Origin: Megamerina dolium
Lineage: Eukaryota > Arthropoda > Insecta > Diptera > Megamerinidae
Length of the DNA stretch: 64,000 nt
Assembly (NCBI GenBank): GCA_963854835.1
Contig: OY978527.1
Coordinates: 39,065,040-39,129,039, forward strand
Reading direction: 5' to 3'
Shown here: piece after piece, positions 12,001-21,356 of the stretch
How the letters are laid out: each line of letters opens with the position of its first letter
Numbering within the stretch: the stretch's first letter is position 1
Translations under genes and position numbers: made by a program
Notes under the pieces: model-generated
The model's database searches: none
Seen by the model: only the letters and a program-made list of their open reading frames with translations
Told to the model about the DNA's origin: nothing

Positions 12001-13428
12001 ATTGCTCAACGTAGCCAAAGCTACACGCTTTTCTAAATTTCGGAACTCTATTCCATCTTCACTGACGATCAACTCAAACTTTTTTAGAACATCGCTTCCA
12101 ATTACCGCCGCATACGGTAAATCGCGCTCTCTTACCACGTGAAACGTTATTTTCATCATCACCTCGTCAACAGAAATGTTAGAATTGAAGCTACCCAATG
12201 TCGTGAGTTTACCTCTGCCTATTCCGTACAACTGTAACTTTTCCCTTTCCAGTTCGATATCACCTAACATCATAAGTGTATCGTACCTCATCACGGAAAA
12301 TTTACTACCGGTATCCACCAGTGCACTAAAAGTAAAATTGTTTATTGTCATATCCAAAAAAAATAAATCATCCCACAGTTTAGCATGTTTGTCTGCTTTT
12401 CCGTCACTCAACATATTGACGCGTTCTGATTTTATGTCTTTTTCAGCTGTCTGTTTGCCCTTGCATTGATGAGAATAATGCCCCATCTGCTTACACTTAA
12501 AGCACTTTACGCCACTAGCACTGCCACTACTGGTACTAGCGACACTATCACTTGCACGATTAGCACTTGTGCTACCATCGCTTTGACAATCTTTAGCAAT
12601 ATGCCCTTCTCTGCCACACCTAAAGCATTTTCTCTTTGTGTTCAAAAGCTGATTTTTTTCCTCTCGTTTACCTCCTGAAAAGTTTTGCTGCACACTCCAT
12701 TTATTTTGTGATAATTGAGGGCCCTTAACTTTTTCGTAAATACGAATTTGTTCTTTTAATTCTTTTAAAGTCCTAGCCTGATACATCATTGCTTTGTTTG
12801 CTCTAGAGTCTGGTACACCATCGACAAAATATTCAATAGTGCTTTGGTCATCAAGTAAAATTGGCTTACCCATTTCAACTAAAACATACAAATATTCTTG
12901 AAGACTTTCTCTAGGTTGCTTTTTCCTATTTCTCAACGCGCGATGTATTTCCGAAGCACATAACTTTTCTCCAAACTCTTCCACAAGCTCCTTTTTCAAT
13001 GATTCCCAATCTCGAACCCCAACTAAACCTCGGGTAAAAAGTTTCGCTGCTCCCTTCAACAGTTGTTTCGCATAGACGTACCTTTGCAAACTGTTCCACC
13101 CCACTGTGTCAGCAATATCATCAAACTCGCAAACCCACTGATTTACGTCATGTGAACTATCTCCCGAAAATGATGAAATACTGTCCTCTATATCCCGCAA
13201 AGTGAAAACAACTCTTTCTCTTCTCTGCGTTCGTCCGCCACTAACATCTGCGTCTGAATTAGTCGATTCGTCATCACCTATTTCTTCACTTTGTTCACTG
13301 CTAAAACCAAAATGTCTTAAAAGTCTGTCTTGCAATTCTTTTTTCCGTCCCACTGTACTTAAATTTAGCTCCTTTAGCTTCTCTTTTAGTACCTCAACTG
13401 TCACTGAAATTATCGTCTCAGCGTCCAT
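9052..13428 (-). CDS. Gag-Pol polyprotein of Ty3/gypsy retrotransposon
   Basis: A single 1458-residue frame fusing Gag and Pol without a frameshift. Domains in order: a SAP-like helix-turn-helix at residues about 10-41 (VLKEKLKELNLSTVGRKKEL); Gag core; two CCHC knuckles (CFRCGREGH, about 266-280; CFKCKQMGH, about 306-320); aspartic protease with LVDTGS (about 370); reverse transcriptase with VYMDDIVI (about 790); RNase H with HADASKYGYGA (about 934); integrase with an HHCC zinc module (about 1123-1160), the DDE Asp in HIDHVGPL and VSDRGSAF and Glu in QVERVHK; then a GPY-type module (LGPYKV) near the C-terminus. All catalytic residues I can place are present. The start ATG 13428 follows a leader with no long sense ORF. 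The SAP-like N-terminus is unusual for Gag as I know it; whether it binds DNA is inference. Likely competent for transposition. Confidence 0.96.
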   Translation of the reverse strand: MDAETIISVTVEVLKEKLKELNLSTVGRKKELQDRLLRHFGFSSEQSEEIGDDESTNSDADVSGGRTQRRERVVFTLRDIEDSISSFSGDSSHDVNQWVCEFDDIADTVGWNSLQRYVYAKQLLKGAAKLFTRGLVGVRDWESLKKELVEEFGEKLCASEIHRALRNRKKQPRESLQEYLYVLVEMGKPILLDDQSTIEYFVDGVPDSRANKAMMYQARTLKELKEQIRIYEKVKGPQLSQNKWSVQQNFSGGKREEKNQLLNTKRKCFRCGREGHIAKDCQSDGSTSANRASDSVASTSSGSASGVKCFKCKQMGHYSHQCKGKQTAEKDIKSERVNMLSDGKADKHAKLWDDLFFLDMTINNFTFSALVDTGSKFSVMRYDTLMMLGDIELEREKLQLYGIGRGKLTTLGSFNSNISVDEVMMKITFHVVRERDLPYAAVIGSDVLKKFELIVSEDGIEFRNLEKRVALATLSNEIARGSDVVLCEAVKELSVHTDIVRVGDKPVAAVAGDITSVNEVAKEKVVSEVTGRKAFVRSNDIAESTSAGSLVRDEINKEDKVLFEMEETTGENLLLKEFNALCLTTDFEQSKVCVETDLSNVGIAEAEKIETLIANYVPKKPVSSPIEMKLILIDEIPVYQRPRRMSYADQRWVDEQVSNWLEEGIIKRSNSEYASPVVVISKKDGSKRLCCDYRKVNEKIVRDNFPMTRIDEVLDRLEGAKIYTTLDLKNGFFHVPIEPSSRKYTSFVTQNGQYEFCFVPFGISNSPAVFCRYVQAIFQDLLKDGTMIVYMDDIVIPAKDENEGVRKLEIVLKHASENGLSIKWTKCQYLRRQINFLGYIVENGKVFPSNEKTIAIENFPIPANKKQMQRFLGLTSFFRRFVRNYAVVAKPLTDLLRLDAKFKLEDEHLLAIQGLKHALVNAPALKLYNPTAETEIHADASKYGYGAVLLQKDSEDQLFHPVEFLSRRTSPSEERYSSYELEVLAIIRALQKWKIYVKDIKIKIVTDCNAFAMTVRKQDVPDRIMRWAMYLQEYNYVIEHRAGTRMKHVDALSRAYCLLIEDSLKFRLREAQVEDDWVRAVKKVLEKDSYENFFMRNDLLYKDPVKELLVVPSVMEEEIIKLAHRQGHFAAKKTQELVEKYYYIPNLSTKVSRVVKGCVECIITDAKTGKKEGLLTPIDKACEPLGTYHIDHVGPLTETRKRYNHIFVVVDGFSKFVWLYPTKSTGAEEVIDRLQKQAATFGNPKRIVSDRGSAFTSNIFREYCERENIQHLQIATGVPRGNGQVERVHKIVVPMISKMCHNNPAHWYSHVDKVQRIINSTAPRSTKTTPFKILTGLEMRTVEYPNLREILNDTEIYALNVERDSIRKTAQENIGKIQIENRRTFNRKRKPDRDYKINDLVAIKRTQFGTSLKLKAKYLGPYKVTVKLNNGRYEVEKVGNQEGPNKTTTVSEFMKPWH

Positions 13429-14465
13429 TTTTCAAAAATGTTTGAAATAGTTTTATAAGAAAAAAAAAATTTAATAAACTGCGAATATTCAATCAAATAC
13501 TATAAATTGTTAATGAAGAAAGAAAAAAAATTGTGAATCCAAGAATTATTCTTAAAATTACTGCGTTAAATTTTACTTTGACTCAAAGTTCATTGCCTAT
13601 AAATTATGTATTATAATTAAACAAAAACAATATCAGAACAAATCTACACAAACTACTTTTCTGTTCACTTAGCTTCGCCTTTTCTCGTTCTCATGTTGAT
13701 ATTCGAATTCTGCTGCATCTGCGATTTCTCCTTTCTGACGTCTTTGCTCTCGTCTTCCACAATTCGCTGCAACCACCATTGGTTTCGCCGCACTCACTCA
13801 CTGTGATTTGGCTTTTCTGCAACACCAGCTACTTTCACAATCGCCGCTCTCAACGATTCTCTATGAAGCAATACTCTCTCTCGCTGCACACAGAAATATC
13901 AAAACGTCTATTTCGACGATACTCGCTATACTCGAACGTTGCTTTTTTTTTTCGCACTTTGCTTTTGCGCTCTCTACTCGCCACTTTTGTTTCTCATTTA
14001 ATATTGTTTCGTTTCTATTTAGCGCGTTGTGTTTTCTGTTACCTAACTGTTTTTTCTTGTGTGTTTTCGTCGCCTACTACCAAAATTTTGAATTTTGGCG
14101 TAGCTTTGCCAGCGGAGTCTCAATTTTTGAGCGGAGCACCCCCGCAACAAACACTTGCGAATTGCGAATCGCGCACACTTTTTGCAGTTTTTGTTGTTTT
14201 AGCACTGTTCTGCGTGCTTTCACTTGTGCGCAATATGACTATTGCATGCGTATTTTACTATACACAAATATTATATTGTTTTTTGCGTGCATTCACTGCA
14301 TGACTCTACTTATTGTACTTTTTGCGCATCACACTCTCATGGCTATTCAATGCCTTTTTACACTTTAGACGTTAGCGCATCTATTGCAAAATTTTTCGGC
14401 TATTTCTTTTCATGCATGCACAAAATTTTGTTATTACTTTTACTTTACTGGCTCGATTTGTCCTC
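13429..14465 (-). other. leader (5' UTR) of the LTR retrotransposon
   Basis: About 1 kb between the primer-binding site and the gag start. On the minus strand it has no long open frame. Frames on the opposite strand (for example 13779-14368) are overlapping and lack motifs. It probably holds packaging and translation-control signals, but none is identifiable by eye. Confidence 0.7.
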
Positions 14466-14483
14466 ATCCCGGACGAGTCCCCA
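14466..14483 (-). promoter_or_regulatory. primer-binding site, tRNA-Pro type
   Basis: Four bases inside the 5' LTR the minus strand reads TGGGGACTCGTCCGGGAT. It starts with the TGG complementary to tRNA CCA ends and differs at one position from the well-known tRNA-Pro primer site of murine gammaretroviruses. Assignment to tRNA-Pro is from that match. Confidence 0.85.
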
Positions 14484-14487
14484 AATT

Positions 14488-14770
14488 TGTAGTATTTCAA
14501 AATGAATGATGTGTAAATTATTAGTATAATTATTATTTTATTAGTATAATTATTATTATATATATATACATGTGTAGTGGTGAAACGTGAGTTCACATCG
14601 CGTTACTCGCGGTTTTACGACTGTCTTATTCCAATGCTCAACGAACAATAATAATTATTTTGAATGGACGCTTCGACAATTGGCTGTTATGTCTCGTTAA
14701 TTTTTGTTCGTCCACTTATTGTCTTGGCAGTGTTGCCACCTGTTGTTAATAGCCTATTCCCATTCCCACA
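14488..14770 (-). repeat. 5' LTR
   Basis: 283 bp, the partner of the copy at 8734-9016, read 5' to 3' on the minus strand. It should contain the element's promoter and polyadenylation site. An AT-rich stretch (about 14510-14570) lies in its distal half, but no promoter element can be named with confidence. Confidence 0.95.
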
Positions 14771-14774
14771 TATA

Positions 14775-15752
14775 ATATGCTATGATATCGCACCATTTAA
14801 AATATTGCGGTGTATAATTTTGTATGGAATAAATAAATTTTGGGCATATTTCTGCGTTCAATACAATTTATTTTTGAAATTTTAGCAATTTCTATACATA
14901 AAATTTCATGCAATAAATTGCTAATGAATTGCACAAAGGAGAACAACAAATATTCAATATTATTTGTTCCACTTTCATTACTTATAGAATGCTAAATAAC
15001 ATAATTGTGTTGGGCTTATTTGAAACATTATAGAAATATATATAAAAAAAAATCGAAAATATTATGAAAGAAATTAAAGTTTAAAAATGAAATGATTAAC
15101 TATTTTAATGAATTTTATTATTTTATTTTTTATATTTTATTTTTTGATTTTAATTAAGTCGTAATGACTAATTTTACAAAATGAATTATTTATATATTTG
15201 CAAATGTAATTCGTTATTATAAATTACTAAATTAAATTCACTAATACAATTAATTATTCCAAAATAAATTTATTTCCACAACATTTTTAGTATCATAGTC
15301 TATATTATAAGCTAATTAATGGCTGCTATTTTCATTCTTTCTTTTGAAATAATAAATAAACTGCATCAGCTGTGTCTAAATTTGCGAAGAAATTTTATGA
15401 TATTACGAAATTAATTAACAACACATTCAATTTTCGTGTTCTTTCCGATCCGATCCCATCTAGTTGTGGATCGTGTTCAGATTATTAAATTGTCTCGAAT
15501 CTCAACAACTACAGTCTACTTGAAGCGATCGGATCATTCGTTTGAAAAAAATTGGTCATCATTTCTCTCTCAACATTTTATTGGAAAAATATTGTCGAAA
15601 ATAAAATCTCTTCAAATGAAGTGCACTTCTATGGCTATTTACTAAACTTAACAAAAGCTCTGCCGGTCGGGATTAGCTAAATAGTTCGTACGAAAATATT
15701 GAAATAGGCCATTACAGTTTCTAATACCAAGTTTTTTAGGTAGTTAGCAAGT
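14775..15752. other. AT-rich noncoding intronic DNA
   Basis: No gene, RNA or recognisable element. Open frames are short and without motifs. Confidence 0.6.
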
Positions 15753-16125
15753 GAGCGCCGTAGCTCAGTGGTTAGTGCGTTGGCCTTCTGATCTGTAGGT
15801 CGTGGGTTCAATCCCCGGCTGAAGCATAACAAAATTTTATATCGAAAAGATTTTTCTTTCGAAAGGTAACCAACTGTCGACAAGTAAGTGGGAATTTTTC
15901 CGGCAGTAACAGCTTTCCAAAAATGCTTCCTAAAAGAGATCTGAGACAAAGTACAGTTAAAGTGATGTCACAAAGTTTCTATCATTCAGAATCGGCTAAT
16001 ATAAGTAGGTCCCTTCTAATGCTGTCAAAATTTGACACGTACTATTGGAAGAGAAACTCGGTGGTATCACAATAGACCTTTCTGGCCTAAGTGTGTCGTC
16101 TCAGAGAGAAGGCAGAAGGCAGAAG
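15753..16125 (+). mobile_element. tRNA-derived SINE, copy 1
   Basis: The head resembles a tRNA gene, with an A-box-like TAGCTCAGTGG (15761-15771) and a B-box-like GGTTCAATCC (15805-15814) at normal spacing. These are the internal promoter elements of RNA polymerase III. The body contains GATTTTTCTTTCGAAAGG and AGTAGGTCCCTTCTAATGCTG, and ends near CAGAGAGAAGGCAG. The same body recurs at 44329-44719 (minus) and 56808-56947 (+). This copy lacks part of the middle and the TAACC tail seen in the others. No target duplication is clear. Confidence 0.85.
15761..15814 (+). promoter_or_regulatory. internal pol III A and B boxes of the SINE
   Basis: TAGCTCAGTGG and GGTTCAATCC, 33 bases apart, match the tRNA-type internal promoter. 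Full cloverleaf pairing is imperfect (weak acceptor and anticodon stems), so this is not called as a working tRNA gene. Confidence 0.75.
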
Positions 16126-16430
16126 TCAATCCATAAAAGTAGCAGAGACGTAACAGCATATGAACACCTATGGAGCCCCAAAATCATGTTTGAGCTAAGC
16201 AATGCCAACTAAGGAACAAAACTGATTATATCCCTCAACAAAATCGAACAAATCAACTTCTGATTAGTTTATTATTCTGTCTTTCAAAAAATTTCTGTTT
16301 TTCTCAATATTATATCAAGTAGATATGAAAATTACAATTATGATTTTTGCAAAATAATATTTTGACAATATCTAATATATATGTAATCGTTAACTGATCT
16401 CCACATATTTTTCTTTCTTTTTCATTGCAG

Positions 16431-16473
16431 AAAAGACCACCTCAAGGATTCAAAGTAAAGTGTCCCCTGTAAG
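16431..16473 (+). other. 5' UTR segment of gene 1
   Basis: A strong acceptor (TTTCTTTCTTTTTCATTGCAG, AG at 16429-16430) precedes 43 bases leading to ATG 16474. The rest of the 5' UTR and the promoter must lie upstream; the GTAAGT at base 1 is a candidate donor for a noncoding first exon outside the window. Confidence 0.65.
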
Positions 16474-16558
16474 ATGTTGCCAAAAATGGGCACCGTAGGC
16501 ATTACGGCATGTGTCCTACTATTCTTGTGTGTTGTCAGTAATGTCAACTCCTATTCAA
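16474..16558 (+). CDS. gene 1, coding exon 1: signal peptide of a secreted or membrane protein
   Basis: The exon encodes residues 1-28 plus one base of codon 29. It starts MLPKMGTVGITACVLLFLCV, a classic secretory signal: short basic start, hydrophobic core of about 14 residues, then small polar residues (cleavage probably near residue 26). Met5 is a second in-frame start. The donor AA|GTATGT at 16559 leaves phase 1. Joining it to the acceptor at 17338 makes an AAA Lys codon and keeps the frame open, which supports the model. I do not recognise the gene. The product should enter the secretory pathway. The 780-bp intron that follows is free of transposons, unlike the flanking ones. Confidence 0.82.
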
Positions 16559-17338
16559 GTATGTTTGGTTTAAATGATATGTATAAAATGTTCATCATTC
16601 CTTTATTGTATTTGCTATTTCTTTAAATTTTCACATCATTTCTTATGAAATGATAATATGTTTCAATGTTTCTAATAGTATCTAATAGTGAGTGTTTGTA
16701 TTTGCGTATGTGTGTGTGCGTATATTTATGTATAAAATTTTTATTCAATCACATGCTAAATATGTATATAAATCTCTTTTAAAAATCCATTTAATCATAT
16801 CATTTTGGGTGAAGTTTTCTTCATACCATTTCTAATGAAAGAAAATAGCAGCTTCATAATCCATTATCATTATCATTATTGTTTTTATTTTTATCATTAT
16901 TATTATTCATATTATAAATACCATATATCATTTGTCACATGATCAAATCTTTTCCTTAAGTATCTTATTGTTAATCAATCATTAAATGTGTCAATCATTC
17001 CTATGCTATTAAATATTTCCTTCATTCTACAATAACTTTGTTCGTTAAAAATTTTTCTATCGTTGTTCCAATCTATATGTTTCATCTCCTACTCATCAAA
17101 CTCCAAAGCACTCCATTGTCTCCACTGTAATTTATATTGTTGTCCTTTTTATTCTTTCTCTCTTTAGTTTAAAATTAAACAATCCCTCTTTTCTTTTTTT
17201 CTTGGTATTTTCTACCCAACATTTTCATTTGTTTATTCGTTTGTTAAAATAAAACAAAAATATAATAAAACGACTATTATCAAAAATCAACAACAACAAC
17301 AACTACTACTACTACTACTACTATCCGACGCCACTTAG
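16559..17338 (+). other. intron between coding exons 1 and 2 of gene 1
   Basis: GTATGT donor to CCACTTAG acceptor, 780 bp, AT-rich, ending with an (ACT)n tract at about 17300-17322 immediately before the acceptor. No element is recognised inside. Confidence 0.8.
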
Positions 17339-17503
17339 AATATGGACGCGGATGTCAGGATATTGGCTGCATGCCAAATGAGGAATGCGTCATCACTTCC
17401 GATTCGTGTAGCTATACTCAACGCGAGGGCAAAGATTGTGGTAACTATCCGACATGTAAAAGGAAGGCTGGCGCCAGTACAACATCGGCTGTTAATCCGT
17501 CAG
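17339..17503 (+). CDS. gene 1, coding exon 2: six-cysteine extracellular module
   Basis: The exon encodes residues 29-83 plus one base. It contains six cysteines spaced C-x4-C-x5-C-x6-C-x9-C-x5-C (residues 34, 39, 45, 52, 62 and 68), within the region GRGCQDIGCMPNEEC through YPTCKRK. Following a signal peptide, they probably form three disulfides. A basic and Ser/Thr-rich linker follows. Its donor CAG|GTGATT at 17504 is phase 1, and both downstream terminal exons have acceptors that complete a codon in that phase. I cannot assign this module to a named family; its high density of Cys and conserved-looking residues makes it the likely functional core. Codon use and frame continuity strongly support a real exon. 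Confidence 0.88.
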
Positions 17504-18051
17504 GTGATTATTATTATTATTTTCTTACATTGTTTATTTCGATTATTATTTATTGTATTTCGCGTAGTTTTTTTTAAGTTTCCGGAAAATTATTTAATAT
17601 TGTCAAATATGTGTATGTCGGTTATATGAATTTACATCTCCTGCGGGAGTGAAAATAGAATCGACATGGTACACTAATGAATAGTGGCATTGACAGTCCG
17701 GACAAAGGACTTCCCTATCAAGCCAATGTAGTTATCGGTGATAAAGTGCCAGGAGATAAAATTCTTCTAAGTAGCACTGAACAATTTTGAAGCACCTACC
17801 ATGATTATTATGTAGGAAATACAAAATAGATTATTCGTAGTGGCAGTCGTAGTTGTAGGGCAAGCACTGCTTCTTATATCCAATCCATTTACAATCTTAT
17901 TATGATGCTGTGCATTAAAAAGGGTAATGACAAACTCAACAACAATAACAATATTTCATTGAAACTTTGAAAACTCGATTCTTCACTCTCAAAATTAACT
18001 TGAAGCAAGTCTAAGGCCAATTATAATGTTTTAGTTCAAAAATATAATATA

Positions 18052-19265
18052 TAAGGTCTAGTAAAAATAAATCCATTATTTTTCCTTTAAATTTAAGGAT
18101 TTATTTAGCACAGTTAGAATGATCCGATTTAGGTCAAATATGCACCGTTTTCTTCGTTTTGTTTTGTGGGACAGACGATTTTCACAAGCTTCTCTTGTGG
18201 CGAATTTTTCACCAGCAAAATTATTCGCCATAGACTGTAACAGGTAGTAATCACTTGGTTCCAGGTCCGGACTATAAGGTGGATGCATAAGAACGTTCCA
18301 ACGAAGTTTCCGGAGCTTCTGGCGAGTCACTATCGATGTGTATGGCCTGGTGTTGTCCTGATGGAACACAATTCCTCTCCTATTGACCAAATCTGACCGC
18401 TTCTAGGCGATTTTTTCCTTCAGACGATCCAATTGTTGACAGTACAGGTCCGAATTAAGAGTTTGGCCGTAGAGGAGCAGCTCATAGTAGATGATTCCCT
18501 GACAATAGCACCAAACGCATAGCAAAACCTTCCTGACCGTCAATCCTGGCTTGGCTACCGTTTGCGCCGGCTCATCGTGCTTCGACCACGACCATTTTCG
18601 CTTGACATTATCGTAAATTACCCACTTTTCATCACCAATAATCATCCGCTTCAGAAATGGATCGATTTTGTTGCGATTCAGCAGCGATTCGCTGATGGAA
18701 ATTCGGTCCATGAGGTTTTTTTGCGTTAGCTCGTATGGCACCCATACATCAACCTTATTTTTGTATCTAGCCTTATTTCAATGGTTCAAACGGTTTTTGG
18801 TGCAATGTTTAGCTCCTGGGCAATAGAAACAGTGCTTACATGATGGTCAAACTCGACGTTTTCCAATATTTTATCGATATTTTCGACAATAGGCCTTCCA
18901 GAGCGTGCTGCATCGGAATCCGGAGCAGAATCGACGAAACCAAAATTGCACGCGATTGGCTATTACAGTATCAGAACCATAAACATTATTCACATTTTTA
19001 GCCGTCTGGCTTGCGATTTCGCCTTTATCGAAGAAAAACTGTAAAATATGGCGTATTTTCTCTTTACTGGTGTCCATCTTTGACGCGTGCTCAAACAATA
19101 CTGAGTCAAGCAATCACAAAACTACCTGAAAAATTTATTTAGTACAAAATCCTATCTTTCTAAAACCATCTAGCGTAACCTTATCGCACTTATACAACAC
19201 GAGATACAGATTACTAAAGTCATCTATTGGAAAAACTGGATTGGATTTCTTTTTACTACACCTGA
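18052..19265 (-). mobile_element. mariner, family M copy A
   Basis: The ends are imperfect inverted repeats sharing TAGTAAAAA-AAATCCA with the other family-M copies, flanked by TA (18050-18051 and 19266-19267). 1214 bp. It is one of four copies in the window (also 40178, 47959, 63472). It sits in an intron of gene 1, antisense to the gene. Confidence 0.88.
18076..19113 (-). pseudogene. mariner DD34D transposase, broken (copy A)
   Basis: Minus-strand pieces run from an N-terminal helix-turn-helix part (MDTSKEKIRHILQFFFDKGE, 19113-18871) through GDEKWVIYDNVKRKW (first Asp) to FHQDNTRPYTS (second Asp) and YSPDLEPSDYYLL (third Asp). All three catalytic Asp are still readable, 34 residues apart for the last pair. 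The frame is broken near 18870, a stop lies near 18400, and a deletion after ENRLS removes most of the C-terminus. Subfamily resembles mellifera/mauritiana types; this is not certain. Confidence 0.87.
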
Positions 19266-20562
19266 TAGTAATTTAGAGCTATGTACATTTGGTGCAGTAC
19301 GGTACAATTTTCAGTACGTCTCCCAATTTTCGTGAGATTTACTATTCCTATTGTATCAGAGTCCTTGAAGTTTCTTCTTGGTTGCGCTGCGAATTTCACA
19401 ATACCGACATCGTCAATCTTCAAAAAACTCATAATGATCATAAATTCATTATCTTCAATCTTCTTCTTTTAAATATAAAAGTACAATCTATCATACAGCC
19501 ATATTTGGCCCTCTTGAGGCATATAATACCAGCGCTTTGTTCAAAAAAAGTCCAACACTCATATATGACTTAGATAACCGATGATTTGAAACTCAGATTT
19601 TTTGGGTTTGACCTTCATACACTTATATGTGTGATTTCTTAAAGCTGGGGATTTTGAGCATTTTCAATGTTGGTAGATAAGTTCAAGACCTTGTTTTCAG
19701 AGATCTTTTATAAAATTTGAAGATTTTGTAGCAACGGATTAAGTATTTGTGAATTGTGGTTAGATGATTTTTTACCTACAAGCCCATTATTTTAATTAAA
19801 ATCCTATAAATAATACGTATAACTCTCGCATACACATATTACTGCATTAAAATTATCTTTTAGAGATAGAGATTTTCTTTTTTTTTTTAATTATCTTATA
19901 CACAACTTTTGGTTATTTAATTTCATTTGGTGGGCAAATAAATTTATATCGGATAATTGGTTCAAGTTTTCGAGGATATATGCATTAAAAAAAAAAATAT
20001 AAATTCACAATATGAGAAATACATCGCCATAATAGCCGATTATTCGTAAACGCGTGCACACACACACATCCACCCACAGATATCATATTCACTACTAACA
20101 AAATGGCATCAGAATATCATAATAAAAACTAAAAACGGGCAATAAATTTAATATCAAACCTCAAATTGATTTTTCTTTTAAAATATTTTCATTTCATATT
20201 AAAGAGCTTTATCAGTTTATTTTGTGCTTTTGATTGATGAATACCACCTTAATTGCATTATCACTTCAAGCTTCATGCCAGCCAGACAGCATCGATAATC
20301 ATCAACATTTGTAGTCAATCATAGTCGCTATTTATGTTCATTTCTTCTATAAAATATCTACATATGTGTAGTACATAGTGAAGCATGCTTGTATTCTATA
20401 TATTTAATGTATGTAGGCAATAATCATAATATACACATGCATATAATAACACAATAATATGTGAAACATGCTATTTTAACAACAATTATGAAATTCTCTT
20501 TTTCCTCTCTCACGTATTTAACGCTCATATCATCTATGTACTACCCATCTATTGAACTACAG

Positions 20563-21356
20563 GAACCAGCCTTAAATCTGGTCATGATAGCAACATTTTC
20601 TCATCATCATCATCGTCACAATCGTCATCATCATCATCATCATCATCGTCATCAAATCCAACACTAAATACACATGCTTATCTCGATCATAATGGTAATA
20701 TTGTCATGGGCTCCAGTACGGGTACGGGCGCGAGTAACAATGGAGCCGGTAGCATTAACGGCAATGGCGGTAATGGTGGAGGTAGTGTTATACCAAATAA
20801 TGGCAAAAATGGCCATCAAGATCCATCGTCTATTGATCCGCATTATGTATTTGGTGCGCCACAATCCATACCGATTATACCAAATATGCCAATATTTCCT
20901 TTTAATTCACCCACACAAGCACCAGCATTTCAACAATTTCCTCAACCCAATCATCCAGGTAGCGTCCTTAATCCCGGCTATCCACATGGACTGCAGCCGG
21001 TGAATCCGTACAATCCATCATTCGTATTCGGTCAACAGCCATACTATTCCGCTCCGGCCGGCACTGGTGGACCACCAGGCGGCAGTAATGGTATACTTGG
21101 CGGCAGTGGTGGTGGCTTGGCACCATATGGCAGCTACCACAATCCGAATATGTACAATAAGCCTCCGCCACAGTATCAGAATCAGAATCCATACAATCGA
21201 CAAACACAACCCCGACCATCATCGGCTGGACGTTTGACTGGTGCGGACAATCTAAGTATGATGATGGCCTTTGGATGTGCACTGTTTGTATTATGTTCAC
21301 AGCTAGTCATCGGTGGCCGTCGTCACATCAGCAGCGGCAATAGGAGGAGCACGTAA
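20563..21356 (+). CDS. gene 1, proximal terminal exon: Ser/Asn/Pro-rich stalk with membrane segment
   Basis: The acceptor CTACAG at 20562 follows a pyrimidine-rich stretch, and the first two bases (GA) complete a Gly codon with the G from exon 2. Total length with exons 1-2 is 347 residues. The order is poly-Ser from a (TCA)n tract (residues about 97-113), a Gly/Asn-rich part, a Pro/Asn-rich part with NPGY, NPYNPS and YNKPPPQ motifs, then a hydrophobic stretch LSMMMAFGCALFVLCSQLVI (about 314-333) and a basic 12-residue tail ending at TAA. I read this as a type I membrane protein with a short cytoplasmic tail. A GPI signal is less likely because charged residues follow the hydrophobic part. 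An internal CAG|GTAGCG at 20959 is also phase 1 and could splice onward to 28403. Confidence 0.85.
20591..20652 (+). repeat. (TCA)n trinucleotide tract encoding poly-Ser
   Basis: TCA/TCG repeats inside the proximal terminal exon; expected to vary in length between individuals. Confidence 0.85.

Larger units (their letters stand above)
8734..14770 (-). mobile_element. full-length Ty3/gypsy LTR retrotransposon
   Basis: A complete 6037-bp element inserted antisense to gene 1. It is bounded by two 283-bp LTRs that look identical base for base and by a 4-bp TATA duplication (8730-8733 and 14771-14774). Minus-strand order: 5' LTR (14770-14488), primer-binding site (14483-14466), about 1 kb leader, one gag-pol frame (13428-9052), short 3' UTR, 3' LTR (9016-8734). 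No env frame is present. LTR identity, an uninterrupted ORF and an intact target duplication imply very recent insertion, so the site is likely polymorphic. The clade within Ty3/gypsy is not assigned. Confidence 0.97.
17504..20562 (+). other. intron between exon 2 and the proximal terminal exon
   Basis: 3059 bp from CAG|GTGATT to a CTACAG acceptor. It contains a mariner copy (18052-19265) inserted antisense. Elsewhere nothing is recognised apart from AT-rich and CA-repeat sequence (about 20055-20070). Confidence 0.8.

Noticed and set aside
9606..13450. Short open frames opposite or within gag-pol
   Set aside because: Shadows of the 1458-codon frame in other frames and strands.
13779..14368. 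Two overlapping + strand open frames of about 180 codons
   Set aside because: They lie opposite the leader of the minus-strand retrotransposon, overlap each other in different frames and have no motifs.
15753..15825. Functional tRNA gene
   Set aside because: A and B boxes are present, but the stems pair poorly and the same sequence heads a dispersed repeat, so it is a SINE.
21300..21356. GPI-anchor signal at the end of the short form
   Set aside because: The hydrophobic segment is followed by twelve mostly polar and basic residues, which fits a transmembrane helix with a short tail better.
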